Of a stretch of DNA of 64,000 nt, positions 27,877 to 36,410 are shown piece after piece. The DNA comes from SKZT01 sp964478625 (GTDB lineage: Bacteria > Desulfobacterota > Desulfobacteria > Desulfobacterales > SKZT01), in assembly GCA_964478625.1 (NCBI GenBank), contig CAYZJH010000008.1:31146-95145 (forward strand). The letters run 5' to 3'. Below the pieces are notes generated by a model. The model was not told the DNA's origin and searched no databases. It saw only the letters and a program-made list of their open reading frames with translations. The first letter of the stretch is position 1, and every line of letters starts with the position of its first letter. The translations under genes and the position numbers were made by a program.

Positions 27877-28344
27877 TCATCCCCCATCGGTCTGGGGAAA
27901 GGCGGTGTTGGCATACAAATATTCCATTTTTTCCTTGTGCCGAAGTTCCTCATTGGCCATTTTCAGCAAAAGTTCTTTTACCTCGCTATCCGGATGGAGT
28001 CCGGCCAGTTCCGAGTAAAATTTGTAGGAACGAAGCTCCCGGTGAGATGCAACCAGGTATACTTCCTCGCTTTTCATATCACCTTTAATCTCTGGTTCCT
28101 GCTGATATTCGGCTATTTTGTAATAGGTAACATCGCTCATTTTTAAATCTTTCGGACTCCACTGTTCATCACGATATTTAACAAGAAATGCCTTGTGTTT
28201 TTTCTCTTCTTCAGCAATCCCTTCAATGGTTTCTATCACATGATCTTCATTTACTTTTCCAAGAAGTCCCTTGTAAAAATCAAAGGCTTCTTCTTCCCTT
28301 TTTATAGCGGTATCGATAAGTTGCATCAGTCGCTGGTCTGCCAT
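27877..28344 (-). CDS. Rubrerythrin-like ferritin-fold protein
   Basis: 155 residues from the ATG at 28344, chosen because GGAGG lies eight bases upstream. A four-helix bundle carries two di-iron motif pairs: EEEAFDFY with EEEKKH, and EVYLVASHRELRSY with NEELRHKEKME. These supply the Glu/His ligands of a rubrerythrin-type di-iron site. The C-terminal rubredoxin domain of classical rubrerythrin is missing. Such proteins reduce peroxide or store iron in anaerobes. Electron donors could be separate rubredoxin-like proteins, and the desulforedoxin at 7833-7979 is one candidate, by inference only. Confidence 0.85.
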   Translation of the reverse strand: MADQRLMQLIDTAIKREEEAFDFYKGLLGKVNEDHVIETIEGIAEEEKKHKAFLVKYRDEQWSPKDLKMSDVTYYKIAEYQQEPEIKGDMKSEEVYLVASHRELRSYKFYSELAGLHPDSEVKELLLKMANEELRHKEKMEYLYANTAFPQTDGG

Positions 28345-28468
28345 AGGTTTGTCCTCCATTGATGAAAATTTTGTTTCAAGGCAAGTAGGTTAACCGTAAA
28401 ATTTATAAGATATCATTGGCCTTTTAGCGGATTTTGTCAACATAATACAATACGTAAAAGCTTTGTTT

Positions 28469-28497
28469 TTGACACGTTGAAAAAATTCCATTATGAT
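28469..28497 (+). promoter_or_regulatory. Sigma-70-like promoter upstream of thiolase
   Basis: TTGACA (28469-28474) and TATGAT (28492-28497) are separated by exactly 17 bases. It lies about 150 bases before the thiolase ATG, leaving a long 5' leader in which no known riboswitch was recognised. Confidence 0.65.
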
Positions 28498-28654
28498 TGA
28501 ATTCAATTCACAAATTCCCGAAAACTTTTTTGGCTGACGAAGCAAACTTTTTAAGGATATGGCACCTAGTTATTTAATAGCCGTTAGAAAAAACTTACCG
28601 GCTTTGATTCTCTCCAATAATTTATAATCTCAAATTTGAAGGGGTTTAGCGCAT

Positions 28655-29905
28655 ATGAGAGATGTTGTAATCGTATCCGGGTGCAGGACCGCAATCGGAG
28701 CATTCGGTGGAAGTTTAAAAAAAAGCAATGCACCTTCTATTGCGGCAGTGACTATGGTCGAAGCTGTTAAAAGAGCTGGAATCGAAGCCGGGATGATCGA
28801 TGATGTTCGTTACGGATGTTGTATTGAGCCTATGGATGCCTTTAATGTCAGTCGTGTTGCAGCACTTTTGTCGTCAATTCCTGAAACCGTGATTGCGGCA
28901 ACAATCAACCGTGTATGTATATCCGGGATGGAAGCGGTTATTTCCGGTATGGCCATGATCCAGGCAAAGATGGCCGATATTATCCTGGCGGGAGGGGTTG
29001 AACACATGTCGGGTGTTCCCTATTATTTGGACGGAGCAAGATGGGGATGTCGATTTCAGGATCAGGTTTTGGCTGATGCAATGGTCCATGCCCTTCATTC
29101 CGGCTCTTTTTACCTTCCCAATCCTGAAAAAGGCCCGGTGGATTTCGATAAAGCACCGTTAAGCTATTTTAAAGGAAAACCCTATCTCATGGGGCACACA
29201 GCTGAATTTGTCGCGCAGCACCTCAATATTTCGAGAGAGGAAATGGATGAAGTCGCATTAAGAAGTCATCACAATGCAGAGAGGGCCAATAATGACGGTT
29301 CATTCAAAGATGAAATCGTTCCGATGGAAATTGTTCCGGAAAAAGGGCATTCGCGTGTTTTTGAAAAAGATGAGCATTTTCGGCCGGGATTAACCTTGGA
29401 ACAGCTTCGAAAATTACCTCCTGCTTTTATACCTGAAACCGGTAAGGTGACTGCCGGAAACTCCAGCGGAATCAATGACGGGGCGGCCGGATTGGTCATT
29501 ATGTCTGCTGAAAAGGCCAAAGACCTGAAAATTCCGCCTTTGGCAAGAATTAAGGCCATAGGAAAGGGGGGATGTCATCCTTCAGTGATGGGCCTATCCC
29601 CGGTGCCCGCTGTGAGGGATCTTTGTAAAAAAAGCGGACTCAAAGTCGAAGACTTTGAAATGGTAGAAATCAATGAAGCTTTTGCCGCCCAGTATCTCGG
29701 GTGTGAAAAAGAACTGAATCTCAACCGTTCCATAACCAATATCAACGGATCCGGCATCGGTTTGGGCCATCCTATCGGTGCAACCGGCGCACGAATTATC
29801 GTTACCCTTTTATACGCCATGAAAAACCACGGAAAGACTTTGGGGCTTGCCACATTATGCGGTGGAGGTGGGGTTTCCATGGCATGCGCTCTTGAGATGA
29901 TATGA
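28655..29905 (+). CDS. Thiolase (acetyl-CoA acetyltransferase-like)
   Basis: 416 residues. The acyl-enzyme cysteine is Cys88 in NRVCISGMEAV, and the catalytic His372 is in GLGHPIGATGAR. The proton-shuttle cysteine is Cys402 in CGGGG. It is slightly longer than typical thiolases (about 393). It is probably a degradative or biosynthetic 3-ketoacyl-CoA thiolase; which one cannot be decided here because no other beta-oxidation gene is adjacent. It is a single gene with its own promoter and is followed by a terminator-like inverted repeat. Confidence 0.92.
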   Translation: MRDVVIVSGCRTAIGAFGGSLKKSNAPSIAAVTMVEAVKRAGIEAGMIDDVRYGCCIEPMDAFNVSRVAALLSSIPETVIAATINRVCISGMEAVISGMAMIQAKMADIILAGGVEHMSGVPYYLDGARWGCRFQDQVLADAMVHALHSGSFYLPNPEKGPVDFDKAPLSYFKGKPYLMGHTAEFVAQHLNISREEMDEVALRSHHNAERANNDGSFKDEIVPMEIVPEKGHSRVFEKDEHFRPGLTLEQLRKLPPAFIPETGKVTAGNSSGINDGAAGLVIMSAEKAKDLKIPPLARIKAIGKGGCHPSVMGLSPVPAVRDLCKKSGLKVEDFEMVEINEAFAAQYLGCEKELNLNRSITNINGSGIGLGHPIGATGARIIVTLLYAMKNHGKTLGLATLCGGGGVSMACALEMI

Positions 29906-29957
29906 ATTCTGCAAACTTGACTTAACGGAACCTTGATTTGGATTCATTATTTTGATT

Positions 29958-30017
29958 AAAACCGGATTTACATTCTCCTGAGTGCCTGATGCGTTAAAAA
30001 GAAAAAATCCGGGTTTT
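29958..30017 (+). terminator. Inverted repeat between thiolase and MEMO gene
   Basis: AAAACCGGATTT (29958-29969) pairs with AAATCCGGGTTTT (30005-30017), with one bulged G and a 35-base loop. The right arm ends in TTTT. It lies 50 bases after the thiolase stop and directly before the ribosome-binding site of the MEMO gene. It could end the thiolase transcript or regulate the next gene. Confidence 0.45.
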
Positions 30018-30036
30018 GAAAAGGAGCAATTTTGTT

Positions 30037-30885
30037 ATGAAAGTAAGAAAAGCTGATTTTGCCGGCAGTTGGTATCCAAGAAGCGCTTCGGATTGTGAAA
30101 AAGAAATCAACGGGTTTCTGAAAGAAAAATTCATTCCCTTATCTCTGGGGCGCAGTCCGGTGGGTGGAATTGTTCCTCACGCCGGTTGGTTTTTTTCGGG
30201 AAATATTGCGTGCAATGTAATCAAGGCGCTTGATGATCCTTATCCTGATGTAATCGTCATTTTCGGTATGCATCTCCATCCGGGATCTCCATGCTTCATT
30301 ATGACTGAAGGTGCCTGGGATACCCCATTTGGTGAACTGTTAATTGATGAAACTATTGCAGGTGAATTAGCGGCAAGATTTCCATTTGTTATCGAAACTC
30401 CGGATAATTATCACCCTGATAACACTATTGAATTGCAGCTGCCGTTTATCAAATATTTTTTTAAAGATACAAAAATTGTTCCTGTTGGTGTGCCTCCTAC
30501 TAAAAAATCGCTTGAAATCGGGGTTTTCCTATCCAAATTAGCCCGTAATCTTGGGGTTCGGTTGAAAGTTATTGGTTCCACGGACTTAACCCATTACGGT
30601 TTTAATTATGGATTTACGCCCAAAGGGACCGGTTTGTCTGCATTAGAGTGGGTTCGCAAGGAAAATGATCAAATCCTGATAGAAGCGATACTGGCCATGG
30701 AGCCGGAAAAAATCCTTCAAGAAGCGTTGGCAAGGCAAAACGCCTGTTGCGCGGGAGCCGCTGCAACAGCTTTGGCCGCCGGAAAACAACTAGGTGCCGA
30801 AAATGCTCAGGTTATTGCCTATTCTACCAGTTATGAAAAAAGTCCGGGAGATAGTTTTGTCGGTTATGTAGGCATTCTTTTTTAA
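30037..30885 (+). CDS. amrB: MEMO1-family protein (AmmeMemoRadiSam system protein B)
   Basis: 282 residues from the ATG at 30037, which has AAAAGGAG ten bases upstream. An upstream TTG at 30016 sits inside a hairpin. Family motifs are VPHAGWFFSG (His48), GMHLHPG (His79 and His81), and DLTHYG. These histidines match the metal-site residues of the MEMO/extradiol-dioxygenase-like fold. In many anaerobes it is encoded with an AMMECR1 protein and a radical SAM protein. Here no AMMECR1 is adjacent, and the only radical SAM gene (34916-35854) is 4 kb away and of the PflX type. Function is unknown. Confidence 0.85.
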   Translation: MKVRKADFAGSWYPRSASDCEKEINGFLKEKFIPLSLGRSPVGGIVPHAGWFFSGNIACNVIKALDDPYPDVIVIFGMHLHPGSPCFIMTEGAWDTPFGELLIDETIAGELAARFPFVIETPDNYHPDNTIELQLPFIKYFFKDTKIVPVGVPPTKKSLEIGVFLSKLARNLGVRLKVIGSTDLTHYGFNYGFTPKGTGLSALEWVRKENDQILIEAILAMEPEKILQEALARQNACCAGAAATALAAGKQLGAENAQVIAYSTSYEKSPGDSFVGYVGILF

Positions 30886-31002
30886 TAAGTTGGTTTTTGG
30901 TCATTGACGCCAAACAAAATAAATTATAAAAAATAGAGTTTAAAACATTGATTTTTCATGCACCAGAAGATTTTAAATGAACAGCTTTAGGAGAAATTTT
31001 AA

Positions 31003-31245
31003 ATGCCCATCTATGAATTTAAATGCCTTGAATGTGAAAATATTTTTGAATTCCTGTTAATCAATCCCAGTGAAAACATTGAAATGAAGTGCTCAAAATG
31101 TAACTCTGAAAATATTGAAAGGGTATTGAGTACAACCAATTATGCAATGGGTGCGGTCGGAGGAAATATCGCCCCAAAAGCTCAGACACGCAGTTGTTCG
31201 AGCGGATCTTGCACGACAATAGATCTTCCCGGGTACAGCCGCTAA
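31003..31245 (+). CDS. FmdB-family zinc-ribbon protein
   Basis: 80 residues starting MPIYEFKCLECENIFE, with a second CSKCNSENIERVLS. The two CxxC knuckles form a zinc ribbon, the FmdB regulatory-protein family. A glycine/serine/cysteine tail (SCSSGSC) follows, as is common in deltaproteobacterial members. A TTAGGAG site precedes the start. Some family members are putative regulators of formamide or tungsten/molybdenum genes; nothing here supports a specific target. Confidence 0.9.
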   Translation: MPIYEFKCLECENIFEFLLINPSENIEMKCSKCNSENIERVLSTTNYAMGAVGGNIAPKAQTRSCSSGSCTTIDLPGYSR

Positions 31246-31440
31246 AATCATGGACCGGATGATGAGTTGTGCATATTTGTCCTACCTCCTGTCATCCGCA
31301 ATCGAAGAGTATATACCTGCAATCTTCCAACCGACGACATTTAAACAGGTTGCTGTAATACCTTTTGGATATTATTTTTTTTCAGTCCGTACGAATTTAT
31401 TGGAAACTAAAAACTGAAAAAACAAAGACTGTTGCCAGTT

Positions 31441-32130
31441 ATGAAACACATACACCAAAGAGAAAAGGATCAATTTAAAACGCTTTTCAAGCAGGAGCAC
31501 ATTGATAATATCGATGACCGTTTCTCGGTGTTGGAAGTTTTTCTCCAGACCGAAAACCATGTGACGGTAGACATGCTCTGTGAGTTACTCAAACAAAAAG
31601 GATATGATTTTTCTTCCGGATTTGTTCGTGACACACTCAAACTTTTGTGCCGTTATGGCTTTGCCCAAAAAAACAAATTTGACAACGGCGTTGCAAGGTA
31701 TGAGCATCGTCATTTGGGCCAACACCATGATCATATGATATGCACAAAATGCAGAAAAATTTTCGAGTTCCAAAATGAAGACCTTGAAAGACTTCAGAAA
31801 AGGATTTCATCTACCCATGGTTTTCATATGCTTCAACACAAAATGGAAATATATGGAATTTGCGGCCAATGCCTTAAAGATCGGAACAAACTTATCCCGT
31901 TGGACATGGCAAAACCGGGAGAGAGACTTATTATTGAAGATATCATCGGAGGGGCCAGTGCGCGGATGCGCCTGATGACCATGGGGCTTCGGCAGGGCAA
32001 TGAAATTGAAGTAATCTCAAACAACGGCCAGGGCCAGGTAGTCATTGCTGCAGAGTTTCAGCGATACGCTCTGGGAAAGGGGCTTGCTCAAAAAATCATG
32101 GTGCAGTCCACAAATCAGCAACCGCTGTAA
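31441..32130 (+). CDS. Fur-family regulator fused to a FeoA domain
   Basis: 229 residues. The N-terminal part (about 15-150) is a Fur-type winged helix with the metal signature GQHHDHMICTKCRKIFEF and a second CGQC that completes the structural zinc site. The C-terminal part (about 155-228) is an SH3-like FeoA domain (PGERLIIEDIIGGASARMRLMTMGL). Directly downstream are free-standing feoA and feoB. I infer an iron-sensing repressor whose FeoA domain may contact FeoB or nucleotides, coupling uptake to transcription. A TTG nine bases earlier could also start it; neither has a strong ribosome-binding site. Confidence 0.85.
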   Translation: MKHIHQREKDQFKTLFKQEHIDNIDDRFSVLEVFLQTENHVTVDMLCELLKQKGYDFSSGFVRDTLKLLCRYGFAQKNKFDNGVARYEHRHLGQHHDHMICTKCRKIFEFQNEDLERLQKRISSTHGFHMLQHKMEIYGICGQCLKDRNKLIPLDMAKPGERLIIEDIIGGASARMRLMTMGLRQGNEIEVISNNGQGQVVIAAEFQRYALGKGLAQKIMVQSTNQQPL

Positions 32131-32153
32131 AAATAAAAAGTCATTGAACCCAT

Positions 32154-32444
32154 ATGGATAGCGATTTGTCAAAAAGCAGCACTGAAATCAGGCTGAGTGA
32201 TTTAAAAGAAGGCCAAACCGGTCGTATTGTTCGTGTAGGCGGACATGGTGTTCTTCGAAGAAGGCTTTTGGAAATGGGACTGATAAAAGGCACCCAAGTG
32301 TATGTTGAAAAATATGCACCGTTGAAAGATCCCATAGAACTTATTGTAAAAGGGTACCATATTTCTTTGCGAGTCGAAGAAGCAGCTCAAGTGGTATTAG
32401 ATAAAATCAGACAGGAATCAACTGATGGGTCCGAAGCAAATTAG
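32154..32444 (+). CDS. feoA: Ferrous iron transport protein FeoA
   Basis: 96-residue SH3-like FeoA (LSDLKEGQTGRIVRVGGHGVLRRRLLEMGL). It starts 23 bp after the Fur-FeoA gene and overlaps feoB by 20 bp, so the three genes form one operon. FeoA is a small cytosolic partner needed for FeoB-mediated Fe(II) uptake. The typical ALR-type C-terminal strand is replaced by GYHISLRVEEAAQV, which is within family variation. Confidence 0.92.
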   Translation: MDSDLSKSSTEIRLSDLKEGQTGRIVRVGGHGVLRRRLLEMGLIKGTQVYVEKYAPLKDPIELIVKGYHISLRVEEAAQVVLDKIRQESTDGSEAN

Positions 32445-34611
32445 GATAGCTTTGGCCGGTAATCCGAATTCCGGCAAGACTACCATATTTAACAGTATCA
32501 CCGGGACCCGCCAGAAAGTTGGAAATTGGCCTGGAGTGACTGTTGAGAAAAAAGAAGGTTCGATTTATAAATTTGGTTATCATCTTAAAATCATTGACCT
32601 TCCAGGCACCTATAGCCTGACGCCATTTTCCATTGAAGAAATTGTCGCCAGAAATTTTGTTCTTGAAGAACATCCTGATGTCGTCATTGTTATCATTGAC
32701 GCTTCCAATCTCGAAAGAAGCCTCTACCTTGCCACGCAAATCCGTGAACTTGACTGTAAGGTCATATTTGCTTTGAACATGCAGGATGTTGCCCGTTCCA
32801 GGGGAATAAAAATAGACGCTGACAAATTGTCTCAGCTTCTGGATATTCCGGTGGTGTTTACAGTAGGAAACAAAAACGAAGGAGTGGATAGCCTTCTTGA
32901 AAAAGCTGTCGAATTGGCAGAATCAGATATACAGCTTCCTCGCACCCGTCGTGTCAAGTACTCAAAAGACATCGAAAAGTGTATTGAAAATTTCAAAACC
33001 TTCATTGAAAAAACCATAGGTAATGATCTTTCCTATAACCCGCGGTGGATAGCCATCAAGCTTCTTGAAGACGATAAGATCCTAAAAGAGAGGGTGATCG
33101 AAAAAACCGGAGATAATGGTCCGAAAATCCTGGAGCAAGCCCAGATTCACCGTTCCCATATCATGAACATTTTTGATGAAGAGCCTGAAATCATTTTTAC
33201 CGATGAACGCTATGGATTTATTGCGGGAATTGTCAAGGAGGTCATGACCACTTCCACGAAACAGAGGATCGATATATCCAGAAATATCGACCTTGTGCTT
33301 ACCAATCGATTCCTGGGTTTTCCCATATTCATTTTTTTCATATGGGCCATGTTTCAGCTTACCTTTACCCTAGGGGCTTACCCAATGGAGTGGATTGAAA
33401 GTGGAATCAGCGTGCTTTCAGGATTTTTGGGAGGCAGACTTCCGGACAGCATGGCAAAAGACCTTTTAATAGACGGTATTATCGCAGGAGTCGGAAGCGT
33501 TATTGTATTTCTTCCCAATATTTTGATTCTTTTTTTCTGTATAGCGCTGTTTGAAGATACCGGCTACATGTCTCGCGCCGCCTTTTTAATGGATAAAATC
33601 ATGCATCTGATCGGACTTCATGGTAAATCTTTCATACCCATGCTTATGGGATTCGGGTGCAATGTTCCCGCAATCATGGCGACCCGAACCCTTGAAAGTG
33701 AGAAAGATCGCATTCTTACCATTTTGATTACTCCATTTATGTCGTGTTCTGCACGACTGCCGATTTATATCGTCCTGTCAGGCACCTTTTTCCCCAAAAA
33801 CGCCGGCACGGTGATTTTTTCAATTTACCTTGCGGGAATTGTATTATCCATTATTACAGGACGGATTTTTCGATCGACATTATTGAGAGGACTGGATGCC
33901 CCCTTTGTGATGGAGCTCCCTCCCTATCGGATACCGATGCTTAAAAGTCTTATGATTCATATGTGGGACCGGAGCAAAATGTTCTTAAAAAAAATGGGAG
34001 GGATCATACTAATTGGATCAGTCATTATCTGGATCCTGTCATCTTTCCCCAAAAATATCGAGTATTCGACCGATTACACTGCCCGGTTGGAAGCTGTCAG
34101 GGAAAATTTCGAAAACCGGATACCCCTGGCTCATGAAGAGGAATTGCGCCAACTGACCCGAAAGTATGAAGAAGATACCAGAGAACTCAAACAGAAAATG
34201 CGGGCGGAAACAACCGAAAGGTCTTATATCGGACATATCGGAAAAATTCTTACGCCCCTGTTTGCTCCGATAGGCATTGATTGGAGAGGAAGTGTTGCAT
34301 TGCTAACGGGATTTGTGGCCAAAGAAATTGTGGTCAGTACCATGGGAGTTTTATACTCTATCGAAGATGATGAACCTGAGGCGCTAAAACATGCATTAAA
34401 AGAATCGGGCATGACCCCTCTATCCGCTCTTGGCATGATGTTTTTTGTGTTACTTTATGTGCCATGCCTGGCCACGATCGCTACGATCCGTAAGGAAACC
34501 CAATCATGGAAATGGGCTGCGTTCAGTGTCGTATACAGCACCCTGTTAGCATGGGGAGTAGCTTTTATGATTTATCAAGGAGGCATGTTTTTAGGGGTTG
34601 GCCTTGTATAA
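32425..34611 (+). CDS. feoB: Ferrous iron transporter FeoB
   Basis: 728 residues. The N-terminal GTPase domain has G1 GNPNSGKTT (12-20), G3 DLPG and G4 NMQD. A helical GDI-like region follows. The membrane region holds two Gate motifs, the first with the family-specific GFGCNVPAIMATRT. FeoB moves Fe2+ into the cytoplasm, which fits an anaerobe where iron is ferrous. It overlaps feoA by 20 bp. A charged loop of about 60 residues before the second gate is long but typical. Confidence 0.96.
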   Translation: MGPKQIRIALAGNPNSGKTTIFNSITGTRQKVGNWPGVTVEKKEGSIYKFGYHLKIIDLPGTYSLTPFSIEEIVARNFVLEEHPDVVIVIIDASNLERSLYLATQIRELDCKVIFALNMQDVARSRGIKIDADKLSQLLDIPVVFTVGNKNEGVDSLLEKAVELAESDIQLPRTRRVKYSKDIEKCIENFKTFIEKTIGNDLSYNPRWIAIKLLEDDKILKERVIEKTGDNGPKILEQAQIHRSHIMNIFDEEPEIIFTDERYGFIAGIVKEVMTTSTKQRIDISRNIDLVLTNRFLGFPIFIFFIWAMFQLTFTLGAYPMEWIESGISVLSGFLGGRLPDSMAKDLLIDGIIAGVGSVIVFLPNILILFFCIALFEDTGYMSRAAFLMDKIMHLIGLHGKSFIPMLMGFGCNVPAIMATRTLESEKDRILTILITPFMSCSARLPIYIVLSGTFFPKNAGTVIFSIYLAGIVLSIITGRIFRSTLLRGLDAPFVMELPPYRIPMLKSLMIHMWDRSKMFLKKMGGIILIGSVIIWILSSFPKNIEYSTDYTARLEAVRENFENRIPLAHEEELRQLTRKYEEDTRELKQKMRAETTERSYIGHIGKILTPLFAPIGIDWRGSVALLTGFVAKEIVVSTMGVLYSIEDDEPEALKHALKESGMTPLSALGMMFFVLLYVPCLATIATIRKETQSWKWAAFSVVYSTLLAWGVAFMIYQGGMFLGVGLV

Positions 34612-34628
34612 CTGTGGTTTTTAAATAA

Positions 34629-34820
34629 ACCCCGATGTTGCATTGGAATTCACTCAAAACAATTGTATGTGCTGTTATATAAAGGCTGAACCTGCTTTCT
34701 GCCGACTTCAAAGGACTGCACTGATTATGAATTCCAAAATGAATGATCATGAATTATCTCTATTTTTTAAAACCATGCCGGTTTGTTGGAAATGTGCTTA
34801 TCGTTATGCAACATCGGGGT
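34629..34820. repeat. 192-bp element with 15-bp perfect inverted ends
   Basis: ACCCCGATGTTGCAT (34629-34643) is the exact reverse complement of ATGCAACATCGGGGT (34806-34820). A second, nested pair is TTGGAATTCA (34644-34653) against TGAATTCCAA near 34729-34738. The element lies between feoB and the radical SAM gene. It may be a miniature mobile element or a large hairpin. No clear target-site duplication is visible. Confidence 0.55.
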
Positions 34821-34822
34821 AA
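34727..34822 (+). CDS. Possible 31-residue small protein with a CxxC motif
   Basis: ATG-to-TAA frame inside the inverted-repeat element, ending within its right arm. The protein has one CWKC pair and is basic/hydrophobic. A weak AAGGA lies about 12 bases upstream. Position after feoB recalls the small Cys-containing proteins found beside feoB elsewhere, but there is no family match and it may be non-coding. Confidence 0.25.
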   Translation: MNSKMNDHELSLFFKTMPVCWKCAYRYATSG

Positions 34823-34915
34823 AGACTCCCTTCATCCTTGGAAACAACAGCTTATAACTGTTCAACTTCCAGGGTGTGGTGGGAGAATTCATCATTCAAG
34901 AGGAAAAGGTTTGTG

Positions 34916-35854
34916 ATGTCGGAATTTGAACCTGCATACCTAAAAACTTTCGAAAAGGGTTTCTTAAAAGAAAAAATTGAAAAATCCTATAAGATTCTGA
35001 AATCATGTGTGTTATGCCCTCGAAGGTGCAAAGTCGATCGGCTGATGGATGAAAGAGGAATCTGTAAAACCGGAAAACATGCCGAAGTGGCAAGTTTTAA
35101 TCCCCATTTTGGAGAGGAAGCCCCTTTGGTGGGTACCAATGGTTCAGGCACTATTTTTTTCACACATTGCAATCTTTTGTGTAATTTTTGCCAAAATTTC
35201 GATATCAGCCATCAAGGAGCTGGCACTGAAGTTGATAGCAATGAATTGGCGCAAATGATGCTGACTCTTCAAAAGGGCGGATGTCATAATATTAATTTTG
35301 TTACCCCTTCTCATGTGGTTCCCCAGATTCTCTCGGCTCTGGAAATTGCTGTCCAAAAAGGTTTAAATATTCCGCTGGTCTATAACTCAAGTGGTTATGA
35401 CAGTATCGAAACCCTCAAAATTCTGGAAGGCATTTTTGATATTTATATGCCTGATTTCAAATTCTGGGATCCTAAAGTTTCTGAAATAACATGCAATGCG
35501 CCTGATTATCCTGAAATCGCTCGCCACGCACTGGTCGAGATGCACCGGCAGGTGGGCGATCTGATTATTGATCGACATGGTATCGCCCGAAAAGGCCTAC
35601 TGATCCGCCATCTTGTGCTTCCAAACAATCTTGCCGGAACCCGGGATGTGATGCGGTTTATTGCCACCAGAATATCCGGCAATAGTTATGTTAATATTAT
35701 GGCTCAATACAGGCCATGCGGAAATATTTCCAAAGTCGGTGAACTGTGCAGGCCTCTTGATGGAAACGAATTTAAGGAAGCCCTTCGGATGGCCGAAGAA
35801 GAAGGGATTACCAGGCTGGATTTGCCCAGGAGGGTATTTAGAATGCTTTTTTAA
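34916..35854 (+). CDS. Radical SAM protein, PflX family (pyruvate formate-lyase activating-like)
   Basis: 312 residues from the ATG at 34916, preceded by AAGAGGAAAAGG. The radical SAM cluster motif is TGCxLxCNFCQN-like: THCNLLCNFCQN supplies the three cysteines of the [4Fe-4S] cluster. An upstream cysteine set CVLCPRRCKV...GIC is characteristic of the PflX branch (COG1313). PflX homologues are uncharacterised. No glycyl-radical enzyme gene is visible in the window, so the target protein is unknown. Confidence 0.88.
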   Translation: MSEFEPAYLKTFEKGFLKEKIEKSYKILKSCVLCPRRCKVDRLMDERGICKTGKHAEVASFNPHFGEEAPLVGTNGSGTIFFTHCNLLCNFCQNFDISHQGAGTEVDSNELAQMMLTLQKGGCHNINFVTPSHVVPQILSALEIAVQKGLNIPLVYNSSGYDSIETLKILEGIFDIYMPDFKFWDPKVSEITCNAPDYPEIARHALVEMHRQVGDLIIDRHGIARKGLLIRHLVLPNNLAGTRDVMRFIATRISGNSYVNIMAQYRPCGNISKVGELCRPLDGNEFKEALRMAEEEGITRLDLPRRVFRMLF

Positions 35855-35947
35855 TAAATGACGCGATATTTGACAGGTTAAAATAAAAGCGGCACATACT
35901 CATACAAAATCAGGTGTTAAAACTTTTTGCTTGGCAAGGAAGGTAAC

Positions 35948-36382
35948 ATGAAGGATTTTAAAAAATTTCTGATAATACTGGCGATATTTTTTACAGCAGG
36001 AACTGCTTTTGCCGAACGGCTATCCGTATCCGTGCCCAAAGCCAATATTCGTTCCGGACCCGGAAACCAGTATGAGGTTATTTGGAACTGTGAAAAATAT
36101 TATCCGCTTCAGGTAATAAAAAAAAGTGGAGACTGGTATCGCTTCAAGGACTTTGAAGGTGATGAGGGGTGGATTCACAACTCAATTGTAGACAATACCA
36201 GGACTGTCATTACAAAAAATGAAAAATGCAATATTCGAAGTGGCCCGGGAACCCAATTCGATATCGTTTTTACCGTAGAAAGAGGTGTTCCGTTCAAGGT
36301 TATTGAAAAAAAAGGGCAGTGGTTTCATATTCAACACGCCGATGGTGATAAAGGATGGATTAACGAAACGCTTGTGTGGTAG
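35948..36382 (+). CDS. Secreted protein with two bacterial SH3 domains
   Basis: 144 residues from the ATG at 35948 with AAGGAAGG upstream. A signal peptide (about 1-22, ILAIFFTAGTAFA) precedes two tandem SH3b repeats, each with NIRSGPGNQYEV / NIRSGPGTQFDI and an ending GWI. SH3b domains bind peptidoglycan or metals in the periplasm. No hydrolase domain is attached. It is 28 bp upstream of the TPR protein, probably co-transcribed. Confidence 0.85.
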   Translation: MKDFKKFLIILAIFFTAGTAFAERLSVSVPKANIRSGPGNQYEVIWNCEKYYPLQVIKKSGDWYRFKDFEGDEGWIHNSIVDNTRTVITKNEKCNIRSGPGTQFDIVFTVERGVPFKVIEKKGQWFHIQHADGDKGWINETLVW

Positions 36383-36410
36383 AAAAACGGATTAGCTCTT
36401 TGGAGGAAAT

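Noticed and set aside
30016..30036. TTG start for the MEMO gene
   Set aside because: The TTG lies in a hairpin arm and before the ribosome-binding site; the ATG at 30037 fits better.
31246..31440. Fur box upstream of the Fur-FeoA gene
   Set aside because: No convincing GATAATGATAATCATTATC-like palindrome was found.
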